The translations under genes and the position numbers were made by a program. A DNA stretch of 23,154 nucleotides from a virus. The notes beneath the pieces were generated by a model. It saw only the letters and a program-made list of their open reading frames with translations. It did no database searches and was not told where the DNA came from. Within the stretch, counting starts at the first letter, position 1. Each line of letters starts with the position of its first letter. Shown here piece after piece: positions 7,467 through 15,384 of the stretch. The stretch covers positions 1 to 23,154 of IMG/VR virus record IMGVR_UViG_3300025617_001068. One strand, given 5' to 3'.

Positions 7467-8471
7467 ATGGCAAGTTTAGCAGAAATCCGTGCTCGATTAC
7501 AAGCACAAGAAAACAACAAGGGTGGTAACACCGGTTCAACAGGCGGCGATAACGCCATTTATGCACACTGGAACATGAACGAAGGCGATAGTGCATCATT
7601 ACGCTTCCTTCCAGATGCAGACACTAACAACACATTCTTTTGGGTAGAACGAGCAATGATTCGTTTGCCATTCAATGGTGTAAAAGGCGACATGAACAGC
7701 AAAAATGTTCAGGTACAAGTTCCTTGTGTAGAAATGTGGGGAGACTCATGTCCTATCCTTGCAGAAGTACGCACTTGGTTTAAAGACGCAAGTCTCGAAG
7801 ACATGGGTCGCAAGTACTGGAAAAAACGCTCATACATCATGCAGGGTTTTGTTCGCGATAACCCAATCGCGGATGATTCAAGCACGAATCCAATTCGTCG
7901 CTTTATCATGGGTCCACAGTTGTTTAACGTTATTAAAGCAGCTCTTATGGATCCAGAGTTGGAAGAACTGCCAACAGATTATCAGCGTGGTTTAGACTTC
8001 CGTATTACTAAAACGTCAAAAGGCGGATATGCTGATTACTCAACATCAAACTGGGCTCGTAAAGAGTCTGCTCTCTCAGCGGAAGAAGCAGAAGCAATCG
8101 AGGCACACGGTCTTCATAACTTGACTGATTTCCTTCCTAAACGTCCAGGTGAAGAAGAACTTCGTGTAATGAAAGAGATGTTCGAAGCATCAGTAAACGG
8201 CGAGCAATATGATCCAGATCGTTGGGGTCAGTATTTCCGTCCAGCTGGTATGGCGGCTCCTGCGGGCGGCTCTGCGCCAGCACCAGCACCAACAGCAGTT
8301 CCGGCTCCACAGCCAACACCTGCTCCAGTTGAAGCATCAGCACCTCCATTTGATGCAGATCCTGTAACAGAGTCAGCTCCGGCTGCAAGTGAACCAGTTG
8401 CTTCAGCGGCAGGTACACAAAAAGCTGAAGACATCTTGGCTATGATTCGTAGCCGTCAACAGCAGTCTTAA
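7467..8471 (+). CDS. 32: Single-stranded DNA-binding protein (T4 gp32 type)
   Basis: A 334-residue gp32 homologue that coats ssDNA during replication and recombination. The N-terminal arm (MASLAEIRARLQAQ) would mediate cooperative binding. The OB-fold core runs from about residue 30 to 260, with HWNMNEGDSASLRFLPD and KYWKKRSYIMQGFVRDNP matching marine phage gp32. Only two Cys residues (87 and 95) lie in the region of the T4 zinc site (His64, Cys77, Cys87, Cys90), so zinc binding is doubtful. Residues 260-318 are Pro- and Ala-rich, followed by a short helix, AEDILAMIRSR, in place of the strongly acidic tail of T4 gp32. A Shine-Dalgarno, AGAGGA, lies at 7454-7459. An out-of-frame ATG at 7445 is a less likely start. 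A terminator follows the gene. Confidence 0.9.
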   Translation: MASLAEIRARLQAQENNKGGNTGSTGGDNAIYAHWNMNEGDSASLRFLPDADTNNTFFWVERAMIRLPFNGVKGDMNSKNVQVQVPCVEMWGDSCPILAEVRTWFKDASLEDMGRKYWKKRSYIMQGFVRDNPIADDSSTNPIRRFIMGPQLFNVIKAALMDPELEELPTDYQRGLDFRITKTSKGGYADYSTSNWARKESALSAEEAEAIEAHGLHNLTDFLPKRPGEEELRVMKEMFEASVNGEQYDPDRWGQYFRPAGMAAPAGGSAPAPAPTAVPAPQPTPAPVEASAPPFDADPVTESAPAASEPVASAAGTQKAEDILAMIRSRQQQS

Positions 8472-8478
8472 TATATAA

Positions 8479-8511
8479 CAGGGTGCAAGGCAATCTTGCA
8501 CCTTGATTTTT
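8479..8511 (+). terminator. Rho-independent terminator after gene 32
   Basis: Bases 8479-8489 pair with 8495-8505 (eight perfect pairs around a five-base GCAAT loop, plus an outer G-T, A-T and C-G), followed by a short T run to 8511. It would separate gene 32 from the AT-rich gene at 8519. Confidence 0.8.
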
Positions 8512-8518
8512 AACATAT

Positions 8519-9322
8519 ATGAAATATTGTATAGATTATCGTAACGGGAGCATGGGTAACACTGTCTTGGCACATATCTTGTATTCTTGTCAGCAAACAG
8601 ATTTTGACTTGAACACGTTTTTCAGTGCCGACGGAAATGCACACCGTATTTCAAAATATAATAATACAATGTTAGTAGCAAAACATCTAAAAGAATACCC
8701 AGATAGTAATGTAAAATGTGTCTTAGAAATTTATTGTAACGACTGGGCAAACTTGTTAAAAACAAAAATGTCTTATAGTAAGTGGGTACATGACAAACCA
8801 ACATTGCACAACTTTAAAAAATTTAATTTTAATTTTGATGAAAAATGGCAAGACCCTTTAAATATTACTCAAACTGATTTTGTAGAACTCTTAACTAAAA
8901 CATATTATGATAGCTTTTGTAATCAACAGCGTATGTTCGAATTGGTTCCGGGTATTGGATTAGATCAATATCTCAACGGGGATTTTTCTGAATTGATTCG
9001 ACTCAGTGAAAATGTTTTAGAATGGAAATGGGATAGACAACGTAGTCAAATATTTTTTAATAAAGTTCTTGAAACAAATAAAAAATATTTAGACTGGTTG
9101 AAAAATATCAGATCTGCTGTTGGCGCATTGTTAGATAACAATACGTTCAGCACAGATTTTGAATTATGGGAACAGGCAATTATTATAGCAAAAGCATGCA
9201 CAATTACCGATCAGGAACCGATGTATATAAATTGGCAAAATAGTGATTGTGATATGTCTATAAAAAATGTATACTTAAAGCAATTTAAAAAGGAACTATC
9301 ATGGCAAAACCGTTTGACGTAA
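8519..9322 (+). CDS. AT-rich protein of unknown function between genes 32 and uvsX
   Basis: A 267-residue protein that I do not recognise. It begins MKYCIDYRNGSMGNTVLAHIL, which has a glycine turn but no true P-loop lysine. It is rich in Asn, Lys, Phe, Tyr and Trp. There is no signal peptide, membrane span or recognisable catalytic motif. The gene is visibly richer in A and T than gene 32 before it and uvsX after it, with many AAA and TTT runs, suggesting later acquisition. It starts right after the gene 32 terminator, has no clear ribosome binding site or late box, and its end overlaps the uvsX start by 22 bases. The overlap and frame length support it being real; function is unknown. Confidence 0.65.
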   Translation: MKYCIDYRNGSMGNTVLAHILYSCQQTDFDLNTFFSADGNAHRISKYNNTMLVAKHLKEYPDSNVKCVLEIYCNDWANLLKTKMSYSKWVHDKPTLHNFKKFNFNFDEKWQDPLNITQTDFVELLTKTYYDSFCNQQRMFELVPGIGLDQYLNGDFSELIRLSENVLEWKWDRQRSQIFFNKVLETNKKYLDWLKNIRSAVGALLDNNTFSTDFELWEQAIIIAKACTITDQEPMYINWQNSDCDMSIKNVYLKQFKKELSWQNRLT

Positions 9323-10386
9323 GTAAATTTCGTAAAGATATCACTAAAAGCATTGATGGACTCAGCATTGGGTTCAACGATCCTACAGATTGGATTTCAA
9401 CAGGCAATTATGCACTTAACTATCTTATTTCGGGGGACTTTCATAAAGGTATTCCATTAGGTAAGGTAACAGTGTTTGCGGGAGAGTCGGGTGCAGGTAA
9501 ATCGTATTTTGTATCAGGTAATATTGTAAAACATGCACAAGAACAAGGCATTTTTGTTGTTCTTGTAGATAGTGAAAATGCACTAGACGAAGCATGGTTA
9601 CAAGCATTAGGTGTAGATACCAGCGAAGACAAACTGTTAAAACTTAGTATGGCAATGATCGACGATGTGGCCAAAACTATCTCAACATTCATGAGTGACT
9701 ACAAAACACTAGCTGAAGAAGAACGTCCTAAAGTATTGTTTGTTATCGATAGTTTAGGCATGTTGCTAACACCCACAGATGTTGATCAATTTGACAAAGG
9801 TGATATGAAAGGTGATATGGGTCGTAAGCCCAAAGCACTAACAAGTTTGGTTCGTAACTGTGTTAATATGTTCGGAGCATACAATGTAGGTATGGTGTGT
9901 ACTAACCACACATACGCTTCCCAGGATATGTTCGACCCAGATGACAAGATTTCAGGCGGTCAAGGTTTTATCTATGCATCAAGTATTGTTATTGCAATGA
10001 AGAAGATGAAGCTCAAGGAAGACGAGGCAGGTAACAAGATTTCAGATGTACGCGGTATCCGTGCTGGGTGTAAGGTTATGAAAACACGTTATGCAAAACC
10101 GTTTGAAGGCGTACAGGTTAAAATTCCATACGAATCAGGTATGAATCCGTATTCAGGGTTGGTCGACATGGCAGAAAAGAAAGGATTGCTAGTTAAGAGC
10201 GGTAACCGACTGATGTTTGAACCAAAGTCGGGTGAGCCAATCCTACAGTTCCGCAAGGCGTGGGAAAACAATGAAGCCGGATGTCTTGACAAGCTCATGA
10301 AGAGCTTTGTAGAAATGGACGAAGAGGTAAGTACAGAAGTCGAAGAAGTAATTGTCGACGCACTAGAACAACAAGAAGAGGAATAA
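9301..10386 (+). CDS. uvsX: UvsX, RecA-like recombinase
   Basis: A 361-residue strand-exchange ATPase. Walker A is GESGAGKS at residues 61-68, with VFAGESGAGKSYFVSG typical of UvsX. Walker B is VLFVIDSLGML near 145-155. The segment around DPDDKISGGQGFIYASS matches the DNA-binding loop region of the family. The C-terminus is strongly acidic and ends QQEEE, as in RecA-family regulatory tails. UvsX loads on gp32-coated ssDNA with the help of UvsY, found two genes downstream, and drives recombination-dependent replication and repair. The start ATG follows AAGGAA. The protein is slightly shorter than T4 UvsX (391 residues). Confidence 0.95.
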   Translation: MAKPFDVSKFRKDITKSIDGLSIGFNDPTDWISTGNYALNYLISGDFHKGIPLGKVTVFAGESGAGKSYFVSGNIVKHAQEQGIFVVLVDSENALDEAWLQALGVDTSEDKLLKLSMAMIDDVAKTISTFMSDYKTLAEEERPKVLFVIDSLGMLLTPTDVDQFDKGDMKGDMGRKPKALTSLVRNCVNMFGAYNVGMVCTNHTYASQDMFDPDDKISGGQGFIYASSIVIAMKKMKLKEDEAGNKISDVRGIRAGCKVMKTRYAKPFEGVQVKIPYESGMNPYSGLVDMAEKKGLLVKSGNRLMFEPKSGEPILQFRKAWENNEAGCLDKLMKSFVEMDEEVSTEVEEVIVDALEQQEEE

Positions 10387-10392
10387 TAATAA

Positions 10393-10614
10393 ATGAGTAT
10401 CGAGCTAGCTGTACAACTCTGGAAAGAAACTAAAAACTTTGTTCATGACAGTCATGATCAAGCAGAAGCCGCAGAAGCAGTAACCGCAGTATTAATGGAA
10501 CACTTTGACGCTGATGAAATTGCAGAAGCATTTAAGTTTGATAAGAATGTTATCCATAGCATTGCTGAATACTTAGGTGACGATTTAGATGACGAATACT
10601 ACGAAGACGAATAA
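10393..10614 (+). CDS. Small acidic protein between uvsX and uvsY
   Basis: A 73-residue, very acidic protein, mostly predicted helix (QAEAAEAVTAVLMEHF, then DADEIAEAFKF), ending in DDLDDEYYEDE. I do not recognise a family. It starts six bases after the uvsX stop and ends two bases before the uvsY ATG, so it is almost certainly co-translated with both. A cofactor of the recombinase pair, or an inhibitor mimicking DNA charge, are guesses from context and composition only. The purine-rich AGAGGA at the end of uvsX can serve as its ribosome binding site. Confidence 0.7.
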   Translation: MSIELAVQLWKETKNFVHDSHDQAEAAEAVTAVLMEHFDADEIAEAFKFDKNVIHSIAEYLGDDLDDEYYEDE

Positions 10615-10616
10615 TT

Positions 10617-11069
10617 ATGTGGTATAATAAGGTAGTTGCTGACTTAGGTAAAATTCCTGACTTCATTGCACATTATGAAGCAGAGCTACAACAAGCAAAG
10701 AATGAATGCCGTGTCGGGGGTTATGTTGAACGTAACATTAAAGAGTTGCCTGGACTAACCGAGCATCGTTTCAATCAACTTCAAGAGATTGAAGCAGTGC
10801 TTAACTACCTTAATATTCAGTTGCGTAAAATACGTCGTAAACATTTTCAAAAATATCTCGAAGGATATGCCCGAGCACTCAGCAGTCGCGACGCTGAAAA
10901 GTATGTAGACGGGGAAGATGAGGTCATTGATTTTGAAACAATTATTAACGAAGTAGCTCTACTTCGTAACAAGTTTCTTGGTGTAATGAAGGGATTCGAT
11001 AGCAAAAACTTCATGATGGGACACATTGTTCGACTAAGAACTGCTGGCATGGAAGATGTACAGGTATAA
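10617..11069 (+). CDS. uvsY: UvsY, recombination mediator
   Basis: A 150-residue helical, mixed-charge protein. The core RKHFQKYLEGYARALSSRDAEKYVDGE, followed by NEVALLRNKFLGVMKGFDSKNF and VRLRTAG, matches the pattern of UvsY from T4-like marine phages. T4 UvsY (137 residues) forms hexamers, binds ssDNA and helps UvsX displace gp32. All three partners lie within 3.6 kb here (gene 32, uvsX, uvsY), which supports the call. The ATG lies two bases after the previous stop. The gene closes the replication and recombination block; the next gene has its own late-type box. Confidence 0.85.
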   Translation: MWYNKVVADLGKIPDFIAHYEAELQQAKNECRVGGYVERNIKELPGLTEHRFNQLQEIEAVLNYLNIQLRKIRRKHFQKYLEGYARALSSRDAEKYVDGEDEVIDFETIINEVALLRNKFLGVMKGFDSKNFMMGHIVRLRTAGMEDVQV

Positions 11070-11072
11070 CTA
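11065..11072 (+). promoter_or_regulatory. Late-promoter-like box, TATAACTA, five bases before ATG
   Basis: One mismatch from TATAAATA. It overlaps the uvsY stop codon and ends exactly five bases (ACTGT) before the ATG at 11078. It would head the operon running from 11078 to about 15371. Confidence 0.5.
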
Positions 11073-11077
11073 ACTGT

Positions 11078-11836
11078 ATGAAATACAGTAGTTTTGCAAG
11101 TTCAGTAAAAAGCCACGAACATAGCTTACAGACACTAAATCTACTTTACGAATATGACGATTTTATGGAAAGCATAGGTCGTATGGTAGATCTAGGGTGC
11201 GGCGAATCTGGCTTAGATTTAGAATGGTGGGCAACCCGAACCACTAGAGGCGAAGAACAAATACCTCTTAATATACAATGTGTAGGAACCGACCTGTTTT
11301 CTGGTCTTTCGTTAGATTACAATAATGTTTCTTATCAGAAGTTAGACATTAGCACATACGATAAAACCAAAAGAGGATTTGATGTGTTGTGGTGTCACGA
11401 CACATTTCAATATCTATTAAATCCTTATCATGCACTAAAAAGTTGGTACAACATTTCTAACACCAATGGCATGCTAGTGCTAATATTACCTCAAACAACC
11501 AACATGGAATACAATACTCAAGCATTTGATTTACCGCCAGGGCACATGTATAACTACACTATACCTAGTTTAATTTACATGCTTGCTGTAAATGGGTGGG
11601 ACTGTCGTGACGGGTTTTTTAAGAAAGAGCCCGGTGATCCTTGGTTGCATGCTATTGTTTATAAAAGTAACATTGAACCAATGGATCCGAGTGTAACCAG
11701 CTGGTATGAATTAATGGAAAAGAACTTGCTACCCGAAACAGCAGATGCGAGCATTTTAAAATATGGAAAACTTAGACAACGTGATTTGGTATTGCCTTGG
11801 CTAGATAAATCAAATATGTGGATGGCACAACAGTGA
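11078..11836 (+). CDS. Class I SAM-dependent methyltransferase
   Basis: A 252-residue protein with a Rossmann methyltransferase core. Motif I, MVDLGCGESG, is at residues 36-45. An acidic strand end, CVGTDLFSG, likely contacts the SAM ribose, LDIS resembles motif III, and FDVLWCHDTFQYLLNP matches motif IV. The pattern is of the Methyltransf_11/23 group that acts on small molecules or sugars rather than DNA, since no DNA methylase DPPY or NPPY is present. It is first in the glycan operon, and its stop overlaps the probable GTG start of the glycosyltransferase downstream (GTGA). O- or N-methylation of a sugar intermediate is the likely role, inferred from neighbours. Confidence 0.82.
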   Translation: MKYSSFASSVKSHEHSLQTLNLLYEYDDFMESIGRMVDLGCGESGLDLEWWATRTTRGEEQIPLNIQCVGTDLFSGLSLDYNNVSYQKLDISTYDKTKRGFDVLWCHDTFQYLLNPYHALKSWYNISNTNGMLVLILPQTTNMEYNTQAFDLPPGHMYNYTIPSLIYMLAVNGWDCRDGFFKKEPGDPWLHAIVYKSNIEPMDPSVTSWYELMEKNLLPETADASILKYGKLRQRDLVLPWLDKSNMWMAQQ

Positions 11837-12540
11837 AAACAAAAGCATTTTTAAAAATTGACAGAATGGATGCAAGCGGTGTATTGTGTTTGCGTTTCTG
11901 GCTAGAAGTATTTAAAAAATACGAAACATACATACTCTGTGACAGAGAAACTGATCTATTAGACACAGTGCAAACAGACTATCCACATGCTAAACTAATC
12001 TCCAGTGATAGAACTGTCATCGCTGAATGCTGTACTACACTTAAAAGTTCAAAACGAAACATGGCCGCGGCTAATCTAACTGGATTTAAGTTGAGTCAAA
12101 ATGCAGATGCTTTCTGGATGATTGATGCAGACGATACTATGTTTTTAACAAGACGTTTTGACATACTGGAAACCAAATTCCAAGAAGCAGAACGTATTTT
12201 TGAGGAACAGAAGTTTGATGCATTTAGTTTAGACTTTTATAGAAACCTAAACGGGGGTTGGACATTCGGCGTTGCACTAATGCGTAGCAGTTTGCCTTAT
12301 CAACGTATACTAGAAGTCGACGGTCCAGACATGGTAGACTTGGGATATGCTAGGAATATCGACAGCGCATTTCATGTACTAGGTGATAGAGGTATTATCA
12401 AACGTGGCAACTTTGTTTTTAACAAAATGGCATTCCAACATTTGCACAACAATTATCCACTGATGCCCGAAGGGGTATACTACTGGAGCGCAAAACATTT
12501 GTGGGACGTTCCGCTACAACCAGATGTAATCTCAATATGA
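11833..12540 (+). CDS. Glycosyltransferase-like protein with IDADD motif
   Basis: A 235-residue protein if started at the GTG at 11833, which overlaps the methyltransferase stop as GTGA; another GTG at 11818 would add five residues. The frame has no ATG near its beginning. Residues 95-103 read FWMIDADDT, with Asp98-x-Asp100 placed like the metal-binding DxD of GT-A enzymes. C-terminal features include NGGWTFGVALMRSSLPY and paired His-Asn residues (FQHLHNNYP) that could complete a metal or acceptor site. The fold is probably GT-A; donor and acceptor are unknown. The stop overlaps the next gene's ATG (ATGA at 12537), so translation is coupled on both sides. Confidence 0.65.
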   Translation: MKTKAFLKIDRMDASGVLCLRFWLEVFKKYETYILCDRETDLLDTVQTDYPHAKLISSDRTVIAECCTTLKSSKRNMAAANLTGFKLSQNADAFWMIDADDTMFLTRRFDILETKFQEAERIFEEQKFDAFSLDFYRNLNGGWTFGVALMRSSLPYQRILEVDGPDMVDLGYARNIDSAFHVLGDRGIIKRGNFVFNKMAFQHLHNNYPLMPEGVYYWSAKHLWDVPLQPDVISI

Positions 12541-14048
12541 ATATAATTGTACAAGCAGGTGGCAGAGGCAGTAGACTTAGACATCACACTTGGAACAAAC
12601 CCAAGTGTTTGGTGAGTGTTCGCGGCAAGCCTATCTTGTATCATTTGTTTGACCGGTTTCCAGATGCTAAATTCTATGTTATCGGCGACTACCATTATGA
12701 TCAACTTGAAAACTATCTAAACAGCAACGACCCGGGTGTTGATTATACACTAATAAAAGCAAGCGGCAGTGGAACATCGAGTGGTGTAGCACAAGCTGCA
12801 AATACAATTCATCCTAGTGAACCGGTAATGTTGATTTGGAGCGATATTATTGTAAACGAGTTTGAATACCCAGAATCGGGATCAACGGTTGTGTACACCA
12901 CAGATGCATTTACTTGTAGATGGAGCTACACCGGAGAACGCTTAGTCGAGGAAACAAGTCACACCACAGGCATTCCTGGTATATTTTATTTCCGCGGACC
13001 AGTTACATTGCAAAATGCTCCGGTCACTGGAGAATTCACACGTTGGTTTAGTGAAACAGTTAAACAATACACAACAAAAAACATTAGCACTGTGGAAGAA
13101 CTCGGCGATTTTGCTACAATCGAAAACGATAACGACAGCGTAGGCTTTTGTAGATTCTTTAATAGTGTAGAAGTACATGATTGCACCGTAACTAAACAAG
13201 CAATCGATCCCGAGTACAAACATCTTATTGCTAATGAAGTTGAATGGTATCAAAAAGTTGAACATCTCGGTTTTAAACGCATACCCGAAATACTAGAGTA
13301 TCCGCCATTGGTGATGACTCGTGTTAAAGGAAACCACGTTTGGGAACACGAAAATCTCAGTGAACTAGAACAGCGTAGTTTACTAGCAGACATACTTTAC
13401 ACACTCCAAGACTTGCACAGTCGAGGACGTAGTACAGCACTAGTCGGCGATGTATATGAAGTATACATTGAGAAAACAAAACAAAGAGTACAAAGTGTTA
13501 GTAGCCTTATCCCAGGATTTGACAGAGATAGCGTTACCGTCAACGGAGTGAAGTGTCCTAACATATTTCACAATAAACATAAACACTTGTGGGACACAAT
13601 TGAAAAGAATGTCCAAGCAGATCACTTTACGCCAATACACGGTGATCCTACATTTAGTAATACACTGATTGATCAAAATCTCAAATGCTGGTTCATTGAT
13701 CCACGCGGATACTTTGCACACGATAATGATATCAATGGGGATCCTGACTACGACTTTGCTAAAGTGTATTACAGTGCTGTAGGCGGATACGATACATTTA
13801 ATAGGCGCAAATTTAAACTGTACGCCGATGGCGAAACTGCTGAAATTATTATGGCAGAACCAAACACCGCAAATGTAGCAGAAACGGTTTTTGAAGAATT
13901 TTTTCCAGAAAACCTTACTAAAATCAAAATATTACACGGACTAATCTGGCTAGCTCTTAGTGGATATGCTAAAGATGACATTGATAGTGTAATTGGTAGT
14001 TTCTATCTTGGTTTGTATTATTTAAAACAAGGATTGGACAGATTATGA
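12537..14048 (+). CDS. Fusion: nucleotidyltransferase plus choline-kinase-like kinase
   Basis: A 503-residue two-domain enzyme. Residues 1 to about 210 form a sugar-phosphate or phosphocholine-type nucleotidyltransferase: QAGGRGSRL at 6-14 and NKPKCLVSVRGKPILYHL just after are the NTP-binding and lysine motifs, and WSDI is the metal-binding Asp region. Residues from about 225 to 503 form an aminoglycoside-phosphotransferase or choline-kinase fold: a Lys in TVTKQA, then HGDPTFSN from His368 with catalytic Asp370, and IDPRG at 387-391 as the metal motif. One polypeptide could phosphorylate a small molecule and then activate it with a nucleotide, like LicA plus LicC in phosphocholine decoration. 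The ATG at 12537 is preferred to a frame extension from 12501 because it overlaps the previous stop and begins the beta strand MNIIVQAGG. Confidence 0.85.
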   Translation: MNIIVQAGGRGSRLRHHTWNKPKCLVSVRGKPILYHLFDRFPDAKFYVIGDYHYDQLENYLNSNDPGVDYTLIKASGSGTSSGVAQAANTIHPSEPVMLIWSDIIVNEFEYPESGSTVVYTTDAFTCRWSYTGERLVEETSHTTGIPGIFYFRGPVTLQNAPVTGEFTRWFSETVKQYTTKNISTVEELGDFATIENDNDSVGFCRFFNSVEVHDCTVTKQAIDPEYKHLIANEVEWYQKVEHLGFKRIPEILEYPPLVMTRVKGNHVWEHENLSELEQRSLLADILYTLQDLHSRGRSTALVGDVYEVYIEKTKQRVQSVSSLIPGFDRDSVTVNGVKCPNIFHNKHKHLWDTIEKNVQADHFTPIHGDPTFSNTLIDQNLKCWFIDPRGYFAHDNDINGDPDYDFAKVYYSAVGGYDTFNRRKFKLYADGETAEIIMAEPNTANVAETVFEEFFPENLTKIKILHGLIWLALSGYAKDDIDSVIGSFYLGLYYLKQGLDRL

Positions 14049-14395
14049 TACCATTTGAATTAAGCACAAATCTAGGACACACTTGGTTCTTTGACTTGGA
14101 TGGTACTATACTAAAGCATAACGGGCTTTGGGAAGACGGGTACGATACGGTATTACCTGGTGTTAAAGAACTGTGGGCTAGTATACCACAGGACGACATG
14201 ATTATCATCACTACAGCTCGTCGGGAAATGTGGCGAGAAGATGTAATACAATGCTTGAAACAAAATCACATACGCTACGACTATTTGTTGTTTGGGATAA
14301 GACACGGAGAACGTATAGTAGTAAATGATGAAAAGCCTGGTGGGTTGCAAACAGCAATAGCATGGAATGTTAAACGTGACGCTGGATTTAAGTGA
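14045..14395 (+). CDS. Small HAD-superfamily phosphatase
   Basis: A 116-residue minimal HAD hydrolase. Motif I, FFDLDGTIL, supplies nucleophile Asp17 and general acid Asp19. Motif II is IITTAR. The C-terminal GERIVVNDEKPGG supplies the acidic motif IV. There is no large cap domain, which suits phosphosugars or other accessible phosphates. It overlaps the nucleotidyltransferase-kinase gene as ATGA and is followed by a KpsC-like gene. A HAD phosphatase beside an HldE-like nucleotidyltransferase recalls GmhB in the ADP-heptose pathway, but GmhB is longer and has zinc-binding cysteines not seen here, so the parallel is only suggestive. Confidence 0.83.
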   Translation: MIPFELSTNLGHTWFFDLDGTILKHNGLWEDGYDTVLPGVKELWASIPQDDMIIITTARREMWREDVIQCLKQNHIRYDYLLFGIRHGERIVVNDEKPGGLQTAIAWNVKRDAGFK

Positions 14396-15371
14396 GAAGT
14401 TACAGGTCGTAACATTCACACCCGGGCCCTATAACTATCATTTTCCTTTGCCATTGGCACCAAATTTTAAAATTGTCCAGGCAAAAAAACGTCCCCCGTT
14501 TGATCGAGACACACAAAAGATTGTAGAAAACGCTGACATATATTTGCTTGAAAACAATCCAGATTATAATAAAACAAAAAGAAAATACGCCTGGATATTT
14601 GATATAGTTGAGAACTCAGGCAAACCGTGGATTGTAACCGAAGGCCCTTTGTTCAGAAAAAATCACGTTAAAGCACCATGGCAGGGCAGTTACTATCGAT
14701 GGAGTTGGTATAGTTATTTTAGAGATAAAGGAAATTACTGCAATGCTAACAGTCCTGGTGATAGATGGAAACGCATACAACAAGAACAAAATATTACAAT
14801 ACATAATTGGAAAAAAGATCGCGGAGATTACATATTATTCATGATGCAACGTCCTGGTGATACCAGTTTAGGTCCTGCTATTGATCAATATGGAAACTAT
14901 GGTAATTTTATTTTTAGAACAATACAACGTATAAGACTAAAAACAGATCGTCCAATTCGCATACGCTTGCATCCGCAAAATCATAATGCACAACTTCCTT
15001 TACTGAAAAACATATTAAAATATAAAAACGTAAGTATTAGTGACGGAACAGAACAAATACAGCATAAAAGTGTCGAAGGCGGTGATAACTTAGAAAAAGA
15101 TATCTTAGGAGCTTGGGCAGTAGTAGGACTTAACAGTAACAGTTTAACTGAAAGTTGTTGCTTGGGAATCCCAACTTGGAGTTTACACCCTAGCAGCATG
15201 GCATGGGAAGCAAGTCACACTGATCTCAATCAACTTGAATATCCAAATCTACACATTGATAGAACACAATGGTTGTACAACTTAGGATACACTCAATGGA
15301 GACAAGACGAAGTAATCGCTGGATTGCCATTTAAACACTTGTTAAAAGAATGGAACAGCATTAACGGCTAA
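14367..15371 (+). CDS. KpsC/capsule-synthesis-like glycosyltransferase, copy 1
   Basis: A 334-residue protein with a GT-B-like C-terminal half. Key features are GDYILFMMQRP (strand and nucleotide-side loop), PIRIRLHPQ (conserved Arg and His), AWAVVGLNSNSLTESCCLGIPTW (the Asn-Ser-rich loop and helix near the donor site), then DRTQWLYNLGYTQWRQDEV. The same series recurs at 16718 (C-terminal part), 18378 and 21060. The pattern resembles capsular polysaccharide synthesis proteins of the KpsC/LipB type, which add beta-Kdo. The ATG at 14367 overlaps the HAD gene by 29 bases; I see no better in-frame start. Exact sugar and linkage are unknown. Confidence 0.7.
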   Translation: MLNVTLDLSEKLQVVTFTPGPYNYHFPLPLAPNFKIVQAKKRPPFDRDTQKIVENADIYLLENNPDYNKTKRKYAWIFDIVENSGKPWIVTEGPLFRKNHVKAPWQGSYYRWSWYSYFRDKGNYCNANSPGDRWKRIQQEQNITIHNWKKDRGDYILFMMQRPGDTSLGPAIDQYGNYGNFIFRTIQRIRLKTDRPIRIRLHPQNHNAQLPLLKNILKYKNVSISDGTEQIQHKSVEGGDNLEKDILGAWAVVGLNSNSLTESCCLGIPTWSLHPSSMAWEASHTDLNQLEYPNLHIDRTQWLYNLGYTQWRQDEVIAGLPFKHLLKEWNSING

Positions 15372-15379
15372 TATAAATA
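15372..15379 (+). promoter_or_regulatory. T4-type late promoter (TATAAATA), five bases before ATG
   Basis: Exact late-promoter consensus just after the stop of the KpsC-like gene. It ends exactly five bases (TCTGC) before the ATG at 15385, so a T4-style start would fall on the A of the ATG. Confidence 0.7.
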
Positions 15380-15384
15380 TCTGC

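Noticed and set aside
12501-12536. Upstream extension of the nucleotidyltransferase-kinase fusion
   Set aside because: The extra 12 residues are read from the end of the preceding gene. ATG 12537 overlaps that gene's stop and directly starts the first beta strand.
13440-13721. 93-codon minus-strand frame and other long opposite-strand frames
   Set aside because: They lie wholly inside genes with clear catalytic motifs, have no promoter or ribosome binding site, and show composition expected of a reverse-complement shadow.
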